A stretch of 64,000 nt of DNA from Geminicoccus roseus DSM 18922 (GCF_000427665.1 NZ_KE386572.1:1510096-1574095); one strand, 5' to 3'; shown: positions 36,351 through 46,538, counted from the first letter of the stretch. The notes: generated from the letters alone by a model not told the origin. Numbers and translations are program-made.

Positions 36351-37550
36351 TCAGGCGGCGTTGTTGGCCATCAGGGTCGAGCGGGTGGCGGCGCGACCAC
36401 CGGTCAGGCCGACATAGACGTTCTCGCAGATCTGGGCGGTGCGCGACCAAGCACATTCCCGGGCAACATGGTCGTAGGCGGCCGCAGCCAGCCGGTCGCG
36501 CAGCTCCGCGTCGCCCGCCAGGCGCAGCAGGGCCGCGGCGAACGCGTCGACATCGTCGTTGGGCACCACCAGGCCGTTCTGGCCGTCGCGGATCACCTTG
36601 GCCGACCCTGCCGACGACACCACCGCCTTGCCGGCCGCCATGTAGTTCAGCAGCTTTTGCGGGATGCCGTCGCAGACCGTGCGCGGCATCACCGCGATGG
36701 CGGCCTCCGCCAGCCGGTCGGGCAGCACCCGGAAGTCGTCGGTCTCGAGGAGGATCGCGTCGCGGATGCCAAGCGAGGACGCCAGTTCCTCGTAGCGCTC
36801 GAAGCTGGAGCTGGCGGCCACCACCAGCTGCATGGTCGGCCGCACCGCACGGGCCTTGGCGAAGGCCTTGAGCAGCAGGTCAAAGCCCTGATAGCCAGCC
36901 AGCGTGCCGGTGTAGATCACCCGGTCCGGGGCGACCGGCGCCCTGCCGACCGCGCGGGAGAACACGTCCAGCTCGACCCCGTTCATGGCGACGGTGACCT
37001 GGTCGCCGGTCAGCCGGCCGCAGTTGACCAGGCGGTCGCGGATGTCGGGCGTGACGGTGACCACATGGTCGGCCAGCGGCGGCAGGTGCACGTCCAGCCA
37101 GCGGCCGGTCCCGCCCATCATCCGGCTGATCACGTTGCCGCCATACGAGGGCAGCTCCGATCCCAGCATGGTGTGGGCGTCGTAGACCAGCGGCACCTGC
37201 TTGCGGCCGCGTCCCCACCAGGCGGTGAGCAGGCCCTCGACATGATGGGCGTGCACCACGTCGAAAGGCTTGTCGGACAGGAGCTGCCCGATCTTCGCCG
37301 CCAGCATCGGATCGTACTGGAGGAGCTTTCTAGGGGTGGGGCCCGGCGCGATCGTGCCGACCTTCATGGTCTTGCTGGTGCGATGCACCGGGAAGGACGA
37401 GGGAGCGTCGCTCTCACCTACCGGATAGGTGATCACCTCGACGTCGTGACCGAGCTCCGTCAATGCCTCGGACAGCCGCTCGATTCGCAACGGCGTGCCA
37501 CGACGTGCCGGGAACGGGCAAGCGGCGACCATTGCGATACGAAGACCCAT
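36351..37550 (-). CDS. Glycosyltransferase family 4 protein
   Basis: A 399-residue GT-B glycosyltransferase. The N-terminal acceptor domain starts 'LRIAMVAACPFPARRGTPLR', with 'DVVHAHHVEGLLTAWWG'. The C-terminal donor domain has 'RVIYTGTLAGYQGFDLLLKA', 'EAAIAVMPRTVCDGIPQKLL' and 'YMAAGKAVVSSAGSAK', the E-x7-E type region of GT4. ATG 37550 follows AGGAG; a GTG lies at 37556. It points at the nucleotide-sugar cluster from across the LysR gene and may help attach a sugar to a surface polymer, but the donor is unknown. Confidence 0.88.
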   Translation of the reverse strand: MGLRIAMVAACPFPARRGTPLRIERLSEALTELGHDVEVITYPVGESDAPSSFPVHRTSKTMKVGTIAPGPTPRKLLQYDPMLAAKIGQLLSDKPFDVVHAHHVEGLLTAWWGRGRKQVPLVYDAHTMLGSELPSYGGNVISRMMGGTGRWLDVHLPPLADHVVTVTPDIRDRLVNCGRLTGDQVTVAMNGVELDVFSRAVGRAPVAPDRVIYTGTLAGYQGFDLLLKAFAKARAVRPTMQLVVAASSSFERYEELASSLGIRDAILLETDDFRVLPDRLAEAAIAVMPRTVCDGIPQKLLNYMAAGKAVVSSAGSAKVIRDGQNGLVVPNDDVDAFAAALLRLAGDAELRDRLAAAAYDHVARECAWSRTAQICENVYVGLTGGRAATRSTLMANNAA

Positions 37551-38345
37551 CTGCACTCCTACAACCAGTAGACGACCCTACACATAGTGTGCCTACGCGA
37601 TGTTGCCTGCGGCATCATAGCGTTGCATGGACGATCGGTCAGACCCACCACGATGCAACCCACGCAACCCCATATATAGGTTTCGTGATGACTCGGCACG
37701 GAGAGAGATCCCGGCCAGGGCAGGAACCGCTCCGATCTGACCCGTGGTTGCCGTCGGCCAGCCACGAGGCGCCGGCCAGCGCCACGTCATCAGTGCAACG
37801 TAACCGAGCCGCCTGCACAAGTGCGAAAACCGCCATCATCCGCGCCACCGCACGATTCCCGCAGCACTGCGGCGGGAATCCCTGCTGCCACCGGGCGAGA
37901 AGCTGATTCTCCCACCAAAAGCCGTGAATTCTTCTTTGGATTATTCGGCCCGGGAGCAGATTGCCTCGATCTTTGCCCAGAGGGTTGCAGGTCCATCTCG
38001 CAGCCGGATCATGCAATCTTGTAAGATGTTCTCGATATTTTGGTGCACTTCCGGATGGACAACGTTTCATCCGCCTCTGGCCCGGCCAGGCCATTGCGGC
38101 CCTTTCCGGACCACATGCAGCGCCGCCCCGGCCAGGATGGGCAGGGACGGTCGAACATCGGGACAGGGAAGAACGGCCGGGATCGCATCGGGGGCGATGG
38201 CATTGGTGGGGATCAGCCCGCCGCGGGGGAATGCGGCGCTCGCCTGCTGACCTCGATCCCGGCCTGGACAGGAGAGTGCCGCAGGCCGGCCCGTTCCGCT
38301 GTGACCATTATCACCAGGCGGAAAGGGCCGGGCGCTTTTCTGGGC
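37551..38345. other. Intergenic region, no gene seen
   Basis: About 790 bp upstream of the leftward glycosyltransferase and downstream of hss. GC content drops somewhat at 37560-37700 (TATATA at 37673-37678), suited to a leftward promoter. No gene, tRNA or repeat array was recognised. Frames through it are short and compositionally odd. Confidence 0.5.
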
Positions 38346-39758
38346 TCAGCGGACCAGGATGTTCTTGAACTGCCAGGGATCGGACGGGTCCAGGTCCTCG
38401 GGAAACAGCACGCCGCGGTCCTGCAGCGGCGTCCAGTCGCTCCAGGCACCCACCACCGGGCCCAGATAGGGGCGCGCCACCTCCATCACCCGGCGGTGGT
38501 CGAGCTGGTCGGCCTCGACCATGCCCATCGCCGGCGATTCGATCGCCGCGACCACCCCGCCCAGGACCCCGGCCGCCACCTGCAGCGAGGTCGCGCTGTT
38601 GAACGGGGCCAGCTCGCGCGCCTCGTGGGTGGACAGCCGCGAGCCGTACCAGAACACGCCCTTGGGGTTGCCCATCAGCAGGACGCCCAGCTCGTCGATC
38701 CCGTCGCTGATCTCGTCCATCAGCAGGCGCTGGGCCGGCTGCATCTGCCAGTTGCGCCCGGCGAACTCGTGCACCGACAGCACCGCGTCGTCGCAGGGGT
38801 GGTAGGCGTAGTGCACGGTCGGCCGCCAGGTCACCGTGTCGCCATCGCGGCAGGTATAGTAGTCGGCGATCGAGATTGCCTCGTTATGGGTGATCAGGAA
38901 GCCGTGATACGGGCCGGCCAGCGGCGTCCAGCTGCGCACCCGGGTCGAGGCGCCCGGCCGCTCCAGGTAGATCGCGGCGTCGCAGCCATAGCCGTGGCGG
39001 CGGCCTTCGGCCGGCAGCTGCTTCTCGTGGGTGCCGAAGCCCAGCTCCGCCGGCTGGCAGCCCTCGCCCACGAAGCCGTCGATCGACCAGGTGTTGACGA
39101 ACTCGCCGGGCTTCTTGGGATGGCCGGCCGCCACCTGGGTGTCGCGCTCGGCGATGTGCACCGCCTTGATGCCGAGGTCGCGCATGAGCACCGCCCAGCC
39201 GGCCCGGTCGACGGGTTGCGCGCAGGCGAGCCCGGTCTCCTCGGCCATGCGCAGCAGCGCTTCCTTGACCAGCTGCGACACCAGCCCGGGATTGGCGCCC
39301 TGGGCGATCACTGCGGTGGGGCCAGCACCCAGCTCGCGGCCCAGCTGCAGCGCCACCTCGCGCATCCCGTAGTTCGAGCGCTCCGACGCGGACTTGGAAA
39401 GGTCGGTGTAGCCGCCGGCCCAGGGCTCGATCACCGTGTCCAGGTAGAGCACCTGCAGCTCGCGGGCGAGGCGGACCATCGACACGCTCTCGACGTCGAC
39501 CGACAGGTTCAGGAGGAAGTCGCCCGGACGGAGCAGGGGCTCCATCACCGCGCGGTGGTTCTCCCTGGTCAGCGGCTGGACCCGGTACTCCACGCCGAAC
39601 CGCTCGGCGGCGGCCCGGCCGCGCTCGTCGGCGGTCACGATGGTGATCCGGTCCGGCGACGGCACCACGTGGCGCAGCAGCAGCGGCAGGACCGCCTGCC
39701 CGATCGAGCCGCAGCCCACCATGACGATGCGGCCGGAAAACTGGGTGGCAAGGGTCAT
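38346..39758 (-). CDS. hss: Homospermidine synthase
   Basis: A 470-residue NAD-dependent enzyme making homospermidine from putrescine (or putrescine and spermidine). The N-terminal 'GRIVMVGCGSIGQAVLPLLL' is the NAD-binding fold. 'VIEPWAGGYTDL', 'ANPGLVSQLVKEAL' and 'YHGFLITHNEAISIADYYT' are diagnostic of the family, as is the length. The open frame has a TTG at 39761; ATG 39758 is preferred. Homospermidine is a typical polyamine of alphaproteobacteria. The gene stands alone and is divergent from a serine hydrolase gene. Confidence 0.95.
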   Translation of the reverse strand: MTLATQFSGRIVMVGCGSIGQAVLPLLLRHVVPSPDRITIVTADERGRAAAERFGVEYRVQPLTRENHRAVMEPLLRPGDFLLNLSVDVESVSMVRLARELQVLYLDTVIEPWAGGYTDLSKSASERSNYGMREVALQLGRELGAGPTAVIAQGANPGLVSQLVKEALLRMAEETGLACAQPVDRAGWAVLMRDLGIKAVHIAERDTQVAAGHPKKPGEFVNTWSIDGFVGEGCQPAELGFGTHEKQLPAEGRRHGYGCDAAIYLERPGASTRVRSWTPLAGPYHGFLITHNEAISIADYYTCRDGDTVTWRPTVHYAYHPCDDAVLSVHEFAGRNWQMQPAQRLLMDEISDGIDELGVLLMGNPKGVFWYGSRLSTHEARELAPFNSATSLQVAAGVLGGVVAAIESPAMGMVEADQLDHRRVMEVARPYLGPVVGAWSDWTPLQDRGVLFPEDLDPSDPWQFKNILVR

Positions 39759-39887
39759 CAAGATGCTCGCAGAGCCTGGGGTGGACGGGATGGTGCCGGG
39801 CCTCGCCAGCTGGCGACCGGATTACAATGAAGTCGTGCGGGCGTCGCCCGGCTCCACTCCGCCGCCCTCGCAGGGGATAAGGGAGCG

Positions 39888-41126
39888 ATGGATGTCACCA
39901 CCCAGGGAACCGAGATGAGGGAGCATGGTCGTGGCCGCAACAACATCCTGGCGCTGCTCGCCCTGCTGCTGGGCGCCGGCCCGGCCGGGGCGGAAGAGCA
40001 GGCCGTGAACCAGCCGGCCGCGCTGGAGCGGCTGTTCGAGCAGGCGGAGATCCGGCCGGAATGGTTCACCGCCGACTTCCTGGCCCAGGTCCCGCTCGGC
40101 CAGGTGGAGGCGCTGCTGGCGCGGCTGGCCCGGCAATACGGGCAGGTCCGGGGAGTTGCCGCGGCGGGCGAAGGGCGCTTCGTCGTGAGCCTGGAGCGCG
40201 CCACCGTCCCGGCCACGGTCACCCTGGACGAGGACGGCCGGATCACCGCGCTCCTGCTGGAGCCGCCGGTCGCCTCGGCGGGCGGGCTGGACGAGCATGT
40301 GGCCGCGATCGCGGCGCTGCCCGGACAGACCTCGGTGCTGGTGACCACCGATGGCAAGATCGTCGCGGCGCATCGGCCGGAGGCGGTGATGGCGGTGGGC
40401 TCGGCCGGCAAGCTGGCGATCCTCGAGGCATTGCGGATGACTGTCGAGGACGGTCGTCTGCGCTGGGACCAGGTGGTGCGGCTGGATCCGGCATGGCGGT
40501 CGGTGCCCTCGGGCATCTTGCAGGACTGGCCGGACGGATCGCCGCTCACCGTCGCCAGCCTCGCGAACCTGCTAGTCTCACTGAGTGACAACACGGCGAC
40601 AGACGCGGTGCTGGAACTGGTTGGTCGCGAAAGCGTCGAGGCGATCAGTCCGCGCAACGACCCGTTCCTCTCCACCCGCGAGATGTTCGTGCTGAAGGCC
40701 CGCAGCCATGCCGACCTGCGTGCAGAATGGCAACAAGGGGATCGCGCGGCGCGCCATGCGCTGCGCGCACGGCTGGCGGGGATGGCGCCGCCGCAAGCCG
40801 CCGGGCAGGAAACACGGCCGACTTTGGAAGCGGAATGGTATTTCTCGGCGGGGGAGCTCTGCGCCCTGCTGGAAAGCACGGCCGACCTGCCGGCTTTCCG
40901 GATCGAGTCCGGCCCGGCACAAGAAGATGCCTGGCACAGCGTCGCCTACAAGGGCGGGTCGGAAGCGGGCGTGCTCAACCTGTCGATCCTGGTGGTCGGC
41001 CAGGACGGCGCCCGCCACTGCGTTGTCGCCAGCTGGAACGACGACCAGCCGCTCGAGGCCGAGCGGCTGATCGCCTCCTATCGCGGCCTGCTCCGGTCGC
41101 TGCGGGCCGGGGCGCCGGACGGCTGA
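39888..41126 (+). CDS. Class-A-beta-lactamase-like serine hydrolase
   Basis: A 412-residue exported protein. A signal peptide ends near 'GPAGAEE' (about 35). An N-terminal domain of about 100 residues (DUF3887-like position) precedes a penicillin-binding-protein/beta-lactamase fold. All three catalytic motifs are present: SxxK as 'SAGK' (172-175), SDN as 'SLSDNTATD' (233-235) and KTG as 'YKGGS' (355-357). No ExxLN omega loop was found, so efficient beta-lactam hydrolysis is doubtful. ATG 39888 follows AAGGGAG. It may be a periplasmic esterase or a peptidoglycan-related enzyme. Confidence 0.8.
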   Translation: MDVTTQGTEMREHGRGRNNILALLALLLGAGPAGAEEQAVNQPAALERLFEQAEIRPEWFTADFLAQVPLGQVEALLARLARQYGQVRGVAAAGEGRFVVSLERATVPATVTLDEDGRITALLLEPPVASAGGLDEHVAAIAALPGQTSVLVTTDGKIVAAHRPEAVMAVGSAGKLAILEALRMTVEDGRLRWDQVVRLDPAWRSVPSGILQDWPDGSPLTVASLANLLVSLSDNTATDAVLELVGRESVEAISPRNDPFLSTREMFVLKARSHADLRAEWQQGDRAARHALRARLAGMAPPQAAGQETRPTLEAEWYFSAGELCALLESTADLPAFRIESGPAQEDAWHSVAYKGGSEAGVLNLSILVVGQDGARHCVVASWNDDQPLEAERLIASYRGLLRSLRAGAPDG

Positions 41127-41157
41127 CCCGGCCCGAGCGCCGCGCGCCGGCCTGGGA

Positions 41158-42768
41158 TCAGCGCGGCTCGGAGCGCAGCCCCTGGACGATGGCGTAGCAG
41201 GCGCCCAGCAGCACGATGGTGAAGGGCAGGCCGGTCGACACCGACATCGCCTGCAGGGCGGTGAGCCCGCCGCCCAGCAGCAGGGCGATCGCCACCAGGC
41301 CCTCGAACACCGCCCAGAACACGCGCTGGGACACCGGGGCGCTGACCTTGCCGCCGGCGGTGATCGTGTCGATCACCAGCGAGCCGGAATCCGATGAGGT
41401 CACGAAGAACACGATCACCAGCACGATGCCGATGAACGAGGTGATCGCGGCCAGCGGCAGTTCCTGGAGCATCAGGAACAGCTGCAGCTCCAAGGCACCG
41501 CCCGCGGCCGCCTCGTAGCCGCCGACCAGCTGGCTGATCGCGGTGCTGCCGAACGCAGTCATCCAGAACACCGACACGATCGAGGGGATCAGCAGCACGC
41601 AGACCAGGAACTCGCGCACGGTGCGGCCACGGGAGATCCGCGCGATGAACATGCCGACAAACGGCGACCAGGAGATCCACCACGCCCAGTAGAAGGCGGT
41701 CCAGCCCTGGCGGAAATTGTCGTCGCTGCGGCCGAACGGGTTGGACAAAGCCGGCAGGTATTCGACGTAGACGATCAGGTTGTCGATGAACCCGGTCAGG
41801 ATCAGCAGGGTCGGCCCGACCGCCACCACGAACAGCAGCAGCAGGCCAGCCAGCACCATGTTGATCTCGGACAGGCGCTTCACCCCGGCTTCCAGGCCGG
41901 CGACCACCGAGACCAGCGCGATCGCGGTGATGCCCAGGATCAGGAACACCTTGGAGGCGTCGCTGGAGGGGATGCCGAACAGGTAGTTCAGGCCGGCATT
42001 GGCCTGCTCCGCCCCGAAGCCCAGCGAGGTGGCAAGCCCGAACAGGGTGGCGAACACCGCCAGGATGTCGATCACGTGGCCGGGCCAGCCCCAGACCTTC
42101 TCGCCGAAGATCGGGTAGAAGATCGAGCGCACCGTGAGCGGCAGGCCCTTGTTGTAGGAGAACAGCGCCAGGGCGAGGCCCACCACCGCGTAGATCGCCC
42201 AGGGATGCAGGCTCCAGTGGAAGATCGTCGCGGCCATGCCCAGGTCGCGGGCGGCCGCGACGTCGCCGGCAGCACCGCCCAGCGGCGCCCAGCTCTCCGG
42301 CGAGCCGGCACCCTCGGCCACCGAGGAGCCGTAGTGCGAGAGCGGCTCGGAGACGCCGTAGAACATCAGGCCGATGCCCATGCCCGCGGCGAACAGCATG
42401 GAGAACCAGCTGATGTAGCTGAAGTCGGCGACCGCCTCGCGTCCGCCCAGGCGCACCTTGCCCAGCGGCGTGACGATCAGCACCAGGCACAGGATCAGGA
42501 AGACGTTGCCGGCGAGCAGGAAGAACCAGTCCAGGTTAGAGGTCAGCCACTCGCGCAGGCCGCTGAACAGCGGGCCGACGCTTTCCTGGAGCGCCAGCGT
42601 CAGGACCACGAAGGCGACGATGGTCAGGCCGGAGATCGCGAAGACCGGATTATGGACATCCAGCCCGAACGGGCCGATCTTCGCCTGGATATTGTCCTGG
42701 CCGACAGTGTATTCTGTTTCAATGAGATTGGCTGCGCCATCAGGAAGACGCTCTGCTACGTCCGTCAT
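41158..42768 (-). CDS. BCCT family transporter (betaine/choline/carnitine type)
   Basis: A 536-residue transporter with 12 expected membrane spans. The family core 'FYWAWWISWSPFVGMFIARI' followed by 'SRGRTVREF' is present, as is 'MFYGVSEPLSHY'. 'FFVTSSDSGSLVIDTITAGG' lies near the end, also conserved. It takes up a quaternary ammonium compound such as glycine betaine, driven by Na+ or H+. A short C-terminal tail suggests weak osmotic sensing. ATG 42768 follows AAAGGAG; the frame opens at 42831. It is convergent with the serine hydrolase, 31 bp apart. Confidence 0.93.
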   Translation of the reverse strand: MTDVAERLPDGAANLIETEYTVGQDNIQAKIGPFGLDVHNPVFAISGLTIVAFVVLTLALQESVGPLFSGLREWLTSNLDWFFLLAGNVFLILCLVLIVTPLGKVRLGGREAVADFSYISWFSMLFAAGMGIGLMFYGVSEPLSHYGSSVAEGAGSPESWAPLGGAAGDVAAARDLGMAATIFHWSLHPWAIYAVVGLALALFSYNKGLPLTVRSIFYPIFGEKVWGWPGHVIDILAVFATLFGLATSLGFGAEQANAGLNYLFGIPSSDASKVFLILGITAIALVSVVAGLEAGVKRLSEINMVLAGLLLLFVVAVGPTLLILTGFIDNLIVYVEYLPALSNPFGRSDDNFRQGWTAFYWAWWISWSPFVGMFIARISRGRTVREFLVCVLLIPSIVSVFWMTAFGSTAISQLVGGYEAAAGGALELQLFLMLQELPLAAITSFIGIVLVIVFFVTSSDSGSLVIDTITAGGKVSAPVSQRVFWAVFEGLVAIALLLGGGLTALQAMSVSTGLPFTIVLLGACYAIVQGLRSEPR

Positions 42769-43447
42769 GGCCGCTCCTTTCGTCCGGTCGTTCGATCGTG
42801 GTGGCTTTTCCGGGTATCCGGTCTTTCCCATGCTGGGCGGCGATCTATCCTATACTGAATATCGAGCTCCTGTCGTTCGGCATGACGCGATCGGACAGGA
42901 CCTGGAGGTCCTGGCGGGGGGATCCGCGGGGGATCGTGTCGGTTCTGGAGACGACCGCGCGGGTCGCGAGGGCAGCAGGCTGCATGCGGCCCAAGGCCGG
43001 CAGCAGCGCCCGTCGACTGGCCGGACGATGCCCGCCCGGCCGATCAAAGAAGCCCGATCCTAACCACACCATGGCCCAGAATCCAGGTTGGGCTCTTCAA
43101 CCGCGCCATGTGCCTGCCGCATGGGCTCGGATCCATGCGGAAAAGGAAGCGCCGGACGGGGTCCGGCTGGTCCTTTCTTTCCGGGCGGACCCTGTAGATG
43201 GGCGCAGAAACCACACAGCTATCGGCATGGCTGCCACAGTGCGGCCCCTGCATGCCGCCAAGGGTAACAGGGCCCTTTTCTCACGGCCGGAACCGTTCAT
43301 CTGTGCACACGCCTCCTTCCGGCGACCGGAGAGGCGCGGCTGCCGGTCGCGACGGCGGACGTGCATCCTCTTTTGGACCCTTCTGGGGTTCCACCACGTT
43401 TCTTCCAGGTCCCGTTCCGGGCCGACGCATCTTCTGGACCGCTTGGC
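42769..43447. other. Intergenic region, divergent promoters, no gene seen
   Basis: About 680 bp between the leftward BCCT gene and the rightward RTX protease. A somewhat AT-rich spot at 42840-42880 could hold a promoter. No gene was recognised. The protease frame is open from 43361, but that part lacks a start with a ribosome site. Confidence 0.5.
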
Positions 43448-45649
43448 ATGGCTCGTCTCTCGGCAGTCTCGGCGAACGACACCCCTTCCGCTTCGACCTA
43501 TCTCTCCGACTCCCCGTTCGCCTACGTCACCACGTCCGGCGACCTGGCGATCGACGGGATCAGCGGGCCGACCAAATGGGGCACGGTGCAAGGCGGCCCC
43601 GCCACCGTCACCTACAGTTTCGGCGAGACCGGCTCGAGCTGGATCGAGGGCTATGCCGAGCCCCGCACCGGCTACCTGCCTTTGTCGCAGGGGCAGCGCG
43701 AGGCGGTGCGCAGCGCCCTGGACGCCTGGGCCACCGTGGGCGGGATCCGGTTCGTCGAGGTCAAGGAGACCGGCGAGGCGCAGGGCGACATCCGCTTCGC
43801 CGTCTCCGGCATCCCCGAGACCGCGGACGCGCGCTATCCCGGCGAGTACACCTCGGCCGGCGATGTCTGGCTGGGCAGCACCGACCACCGCCCGAACAGC
43901 GACCTGGCCGCCGAGCGGGCCAAGTACGCGCCGGGCGGCTATGCCTACTACGTGATCGTGCACGAGATCGGCCACGCGATCGGCGCCAAGCACCCCCACG
44001 AGACCCTCGGCCGCAACACCGTGCTGCCGCCGGAGGACGACTGGCGCGGCGCCAGCGTGATGTCCTATCGCGACGCGCCCTCCGACCCGGTGCAGAGCGG
44101 CGCCTCCGCCAGCATCTACCCGACGGCGCCCATGGAGCTGGACGTCGACTGGATCCGCTCGGTCTACGGCAACTCGGCGAACAGCAACCGCGGCGACACC
44201 GTTTATCGCTGGGATCGCGGCGAGGCGATCCTGGAGACGATCGTCGACGATGGCGGCGCCGACCGGCTGGACTGGTCCAACCAGAAGAGCGCGGTCGAGT
44301 TCGACCTGCGCGGCGGCTGGCAGAAGGCCGGGCCGGTCTACCGGTGGGACAAGGGCTCGCGCGACACGACCCTGTTCCTTCATGGCGAGGACGCCATCGA
44401 GGACGCGTTCGGGGGCAGCGGCAACGACCAGATCCGCGGCAACGCCAAGGCCAACCACTTGGCCGGCAACGACGGCGACGACCTGCTGGCCGGGCGCGGC
44501 GGCGACGACCTGCTGGAAGGCGGGACCGGCAACGATCGCTACCTGGTCGAGAAAAATCCGGGCAGCGACCGGATCGTCGACATCGGCGGCAGCGGCGACC
44601 GCATCGAGTTCGCCGCGGGCTTCCTGTTCGCCGACCTCCTGTTCACCACCTCGGCCAACGACCTGCGGATCCAGTCGTCCAACGCCAAGGCGCCGCTCGA
44701 CCTGCTGCTGGTCGACCAGCTCCTCTCGGCCGGGATCGACGAGCTGCGCTTCGCCGACGACAGCATCCAGCGCTGGAACGGCAGCTCGTTCGGCTCCGGT
44801 ACCGGCGGCGGCTCCGGTACCGGCTCCGGCACCGGCGGCGGCACGCCGTCCCCGGACGCGAACGCGCCGAGCGAGCTGGCCGACTTCCTGATCCTGACCG
44901 ACGGCAACGACCGGGTGGCGACCCTGGGCGGCAACGACGTGGTCTTCGCCAAGGGCGGCAACGACTGGGTGGATGGAGGCAACGGCAACGACTGGCTGAT
45001 CGGCGGCGCCGGCCTGGACGAGCTGATCGGCGCGGATGGCGACGACAAGCTCGATGGCGGCGACGGCAACGACCAGCTGTTCGGCGGGGCCGGCAACGAC
45101 GTGCTGCGCGGCGGCGGCGGCGCCGACATCCTCCAGGCCGGCGACGGCGCCGACATCGCCTATGGCGCGGTCGGCGACGACACGATCTTTGGCGGCGAGG
45201 GCGACGACCTGCAGCTGGTGGGCGGCGTCGGCAACGACACGGTCTATGGCGGGGCCGGGCGCGACTCCCTGGACGGTGCCAGCGGCGACGACATCCTGGA
45301 CGGCGGCGACGGCAACGACCTGATGGTGGGCGGGGCCGGCAACGACCAGCTGGGCGGGGCCGGGGGCGACGACGTGCTGCGCGGCGGCTTCGGCAACGAC
45401 CGGCTGATGGGCGGTGCTGGCAACGACGAGCTGAACGGCGGGTTTGGCAACGACGTGCTGGTCGGCGGGCCCGGACAGGACACTGCGATCTTCAACGGCA
45501 CCATCGCGCAGTATCGCTTCACCGATATGGGCGGCGGCGTTACCGAGGTACGTCATTTACCGGCGAACGGCATCTGGTACGGTGCCGACCTGTTGAGCGA
45601 GATTGAACTGGTGAAGTTCGGCAACGCCGCGCCGATCCCCTTCGGCTGA
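43448..45649 (+). CDS. Secreted M10 metalloprotease with RTX repeats (second copy)
   Basis: A 733-residue type I-secreted protease without a signal peptide. The zinc motif 'HEIGHAIGAKH' is at about 172-182 and the Met-turn 'VMSYRD' at about 204-209. A first small RTX block (about 315-355) is followed by a sandwich segment with 'YLVEKNPGSDRIVDIGGSG', a Gly-Ser/Thr linker ('GTGGGSGTGSGTGGG') and a second, longer RTX block of GGxGNDxLx repeats (about 505-675). The end '...VRHLPANGIWYGADLL' then 'ELVKFGNAAPIPFG' matches the end of the next gene's protein. ATG 43448 is chosen from a frame that opens at 43361. No exporter is adjacent. Confidence 0.9.
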   Translation: MARLSAVSANDTPSASTYLSDSPFAYVTTSGDLAIDGISGPTKWGTVQGGPATVTYSFGETGSSWIEGYAEPRTGYLPLSQGQREAVRSALDAWATVGGIRFVEVKETGEAQGDIRFAVSGIPETADARYPGEYTSAGDVWLGSTDHRPNSDLAAERAKYAPGGYAYYVIVHEIGHAIGAKHPHETLGRNTVLPPEDDWRGASVMSYRDAPSDPVQSGASASIYPTAPMELDVDWIRSVYGNSANSNRGDTVYRWDRGEAILETIVDDGGADRLDWSNQKSAVEFDLRGGWQKAGPVYRWDKGSRDTTLFLHGEDAIEDAFGGSGNDQIRGNAKANHLAGNDGDDLLAGRGGDDLLEGGTGNDRYLVEKNPGSDRIVDIGGSGDRIEFAAGFLFADLLFTTSANDLRIQSSNAKAPLDLLLVDQLLSAGIDELRFADDSIQRWNGSSFGSGTGGGSGTGSGTGGGTPSPDANAPSELADFLILTDGNDRVATLGGNDVVFAKGGNDWVDGGNGNDWLIGGAGLDELIGADGDDKLDGGDGNDQLFGGAGNDVLRGGGGADILQAGDGADIAYGAVGDDTIFGGEGDDLQLVGGVGNDTVYGGAGRDSLDGASGDDILDGGDGNDLMVGGAGNDQLGGAGGDDVLRGGFGNDRLMGGAGNDELNGGFGNDVLVGGPGQDTAIFNGTIAQYRFTDMGGGVTEVRHLPANGIWYGADLLSEIELVKFGNAAPIPFG

Positions 45650-45719
45650 GGCAGGCTGCCTCCCCAGGGAGAGCCCGGCGCTGCCTGCCTGTTCTGGAGA
45701 AACGAAGGGAGCGCCCGCC

Positions 45720-46538
45720 ATGCCGACCCAGGCTGTTTTGACCCCCAGCCTCGTGCCGACCGAAGGCGACGACCTGCTGCTCCTGAGCGAGGGCGACGAC
45801 ACGATCGACGCTCTGGGCGGCGCCGACCTGGTGTTCGGTCGTGGCGGTGACGACGACATCATGGGCGGGCTTGGCGCCGACCATCTGGTGGGCGGAAACG
45901 GCGACGACCGGCTGCGCGGCGGGTTCGCCGCCGACCTCCTGGACGGCGGCGACGGGCTGGACCTGCTGCAGGGCGATGCCGGCGACGACATCCTGCGCGG
46001 CGGGGCCGGGGTCGACCGGCTGGAGGGCGGCACCGGCGCCGACATCCTCTACGGCGGCCTTGGCAGCGACATCCTGGACGGCGGCGAGGGCGCCGACCGG
46101 CTGCTGGCCGGCGGGGTCGGCGACGACACCATCACCGGCGGCAGCGGCGTCGACCTGCTGGACGGCGGCTCGGGCAACGATTTCGTGGACGGCGGCAGCC
46201 AGGCGGACCGGCTGTTCGGCGGCGGCGGCAACGACACGCTGCGCGGCGGCGAGGGTCAGGACGTGCTGTTCGGCAGCTCCGGCGACGACCGCCTGGAGGG
46301 CGGCAAGGACAATGACCGGATGACCGGCGGGTTCGGCAACGACATCCTGGACGGCGGCACCGGCATCGACATCGCCGAGTATAGCGGCCGCCCCGACCAG
46401 TACGCGATCACCCGCGGCATGGACGGGGTGGTCCAGGTCCGCCACCTGCCGGGCAACGTGCCGAGCTTCGGCACCGACATCCTGCGCGGGATCGAGTTCA
46501 TCGAGTTCGGCAACGGCGCGGTGATCAACCTCCGCTGA
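45720..46538 (+). CDS. RTX calcium-binding repeat protein without catalytic domain
   Basis: A 272-residue protein made almost entirely of RTX nonapeptides: after 'LLLSEGDDTIDALGGADLVF' at about 20-39, more than a dozen GGxGxDxLx units run to about 215. The C-terminal module has 'AEYSGRPDQYAITRGMDGVV' then 'VRHLPGNVPSFGTDIL' and 'IEFGNGAVINLR', clearly related to the end of the upstream protease. It has no signal peptide or enzyme domain. It probably arose by duplication of the 3' part of such a protease gene and may be a secreted calcium-binding or surface protein. It lies 70 bp after the protease and is probably cotranscribed. Confidence 0.85.
   Translation: MPTQAVLTPSLVPTEGDDLLLLSEGDDTIDALGGADLVFGRGGDDDIMGGLGADHLVGGNGDDRLRGGFAADLLDGGDGLDLLQGDAGDDILRGGAGVDRLEGGTGADILYGGLGSDILDGGEGADRLLAGGVGDDTITGGSGVDLLDGGSGNDFVDGGSQADRLFGGGGNDTLRGGEGQDVLFGSSGDDRLEGGKDNDRMTGGFGNDILDGGTGIDIAEYSGRPDQYAITRGMDGVVQVRHLPGNVPSFGTDILRGIEFIEFGNGAVINLR

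Noticed and set aside
43097..45556. Val/Ala-rich 819-codon frame antisense to the RTX protease
   Set aside because: The repeats mirror the GGxGxD repeats of the true gene.
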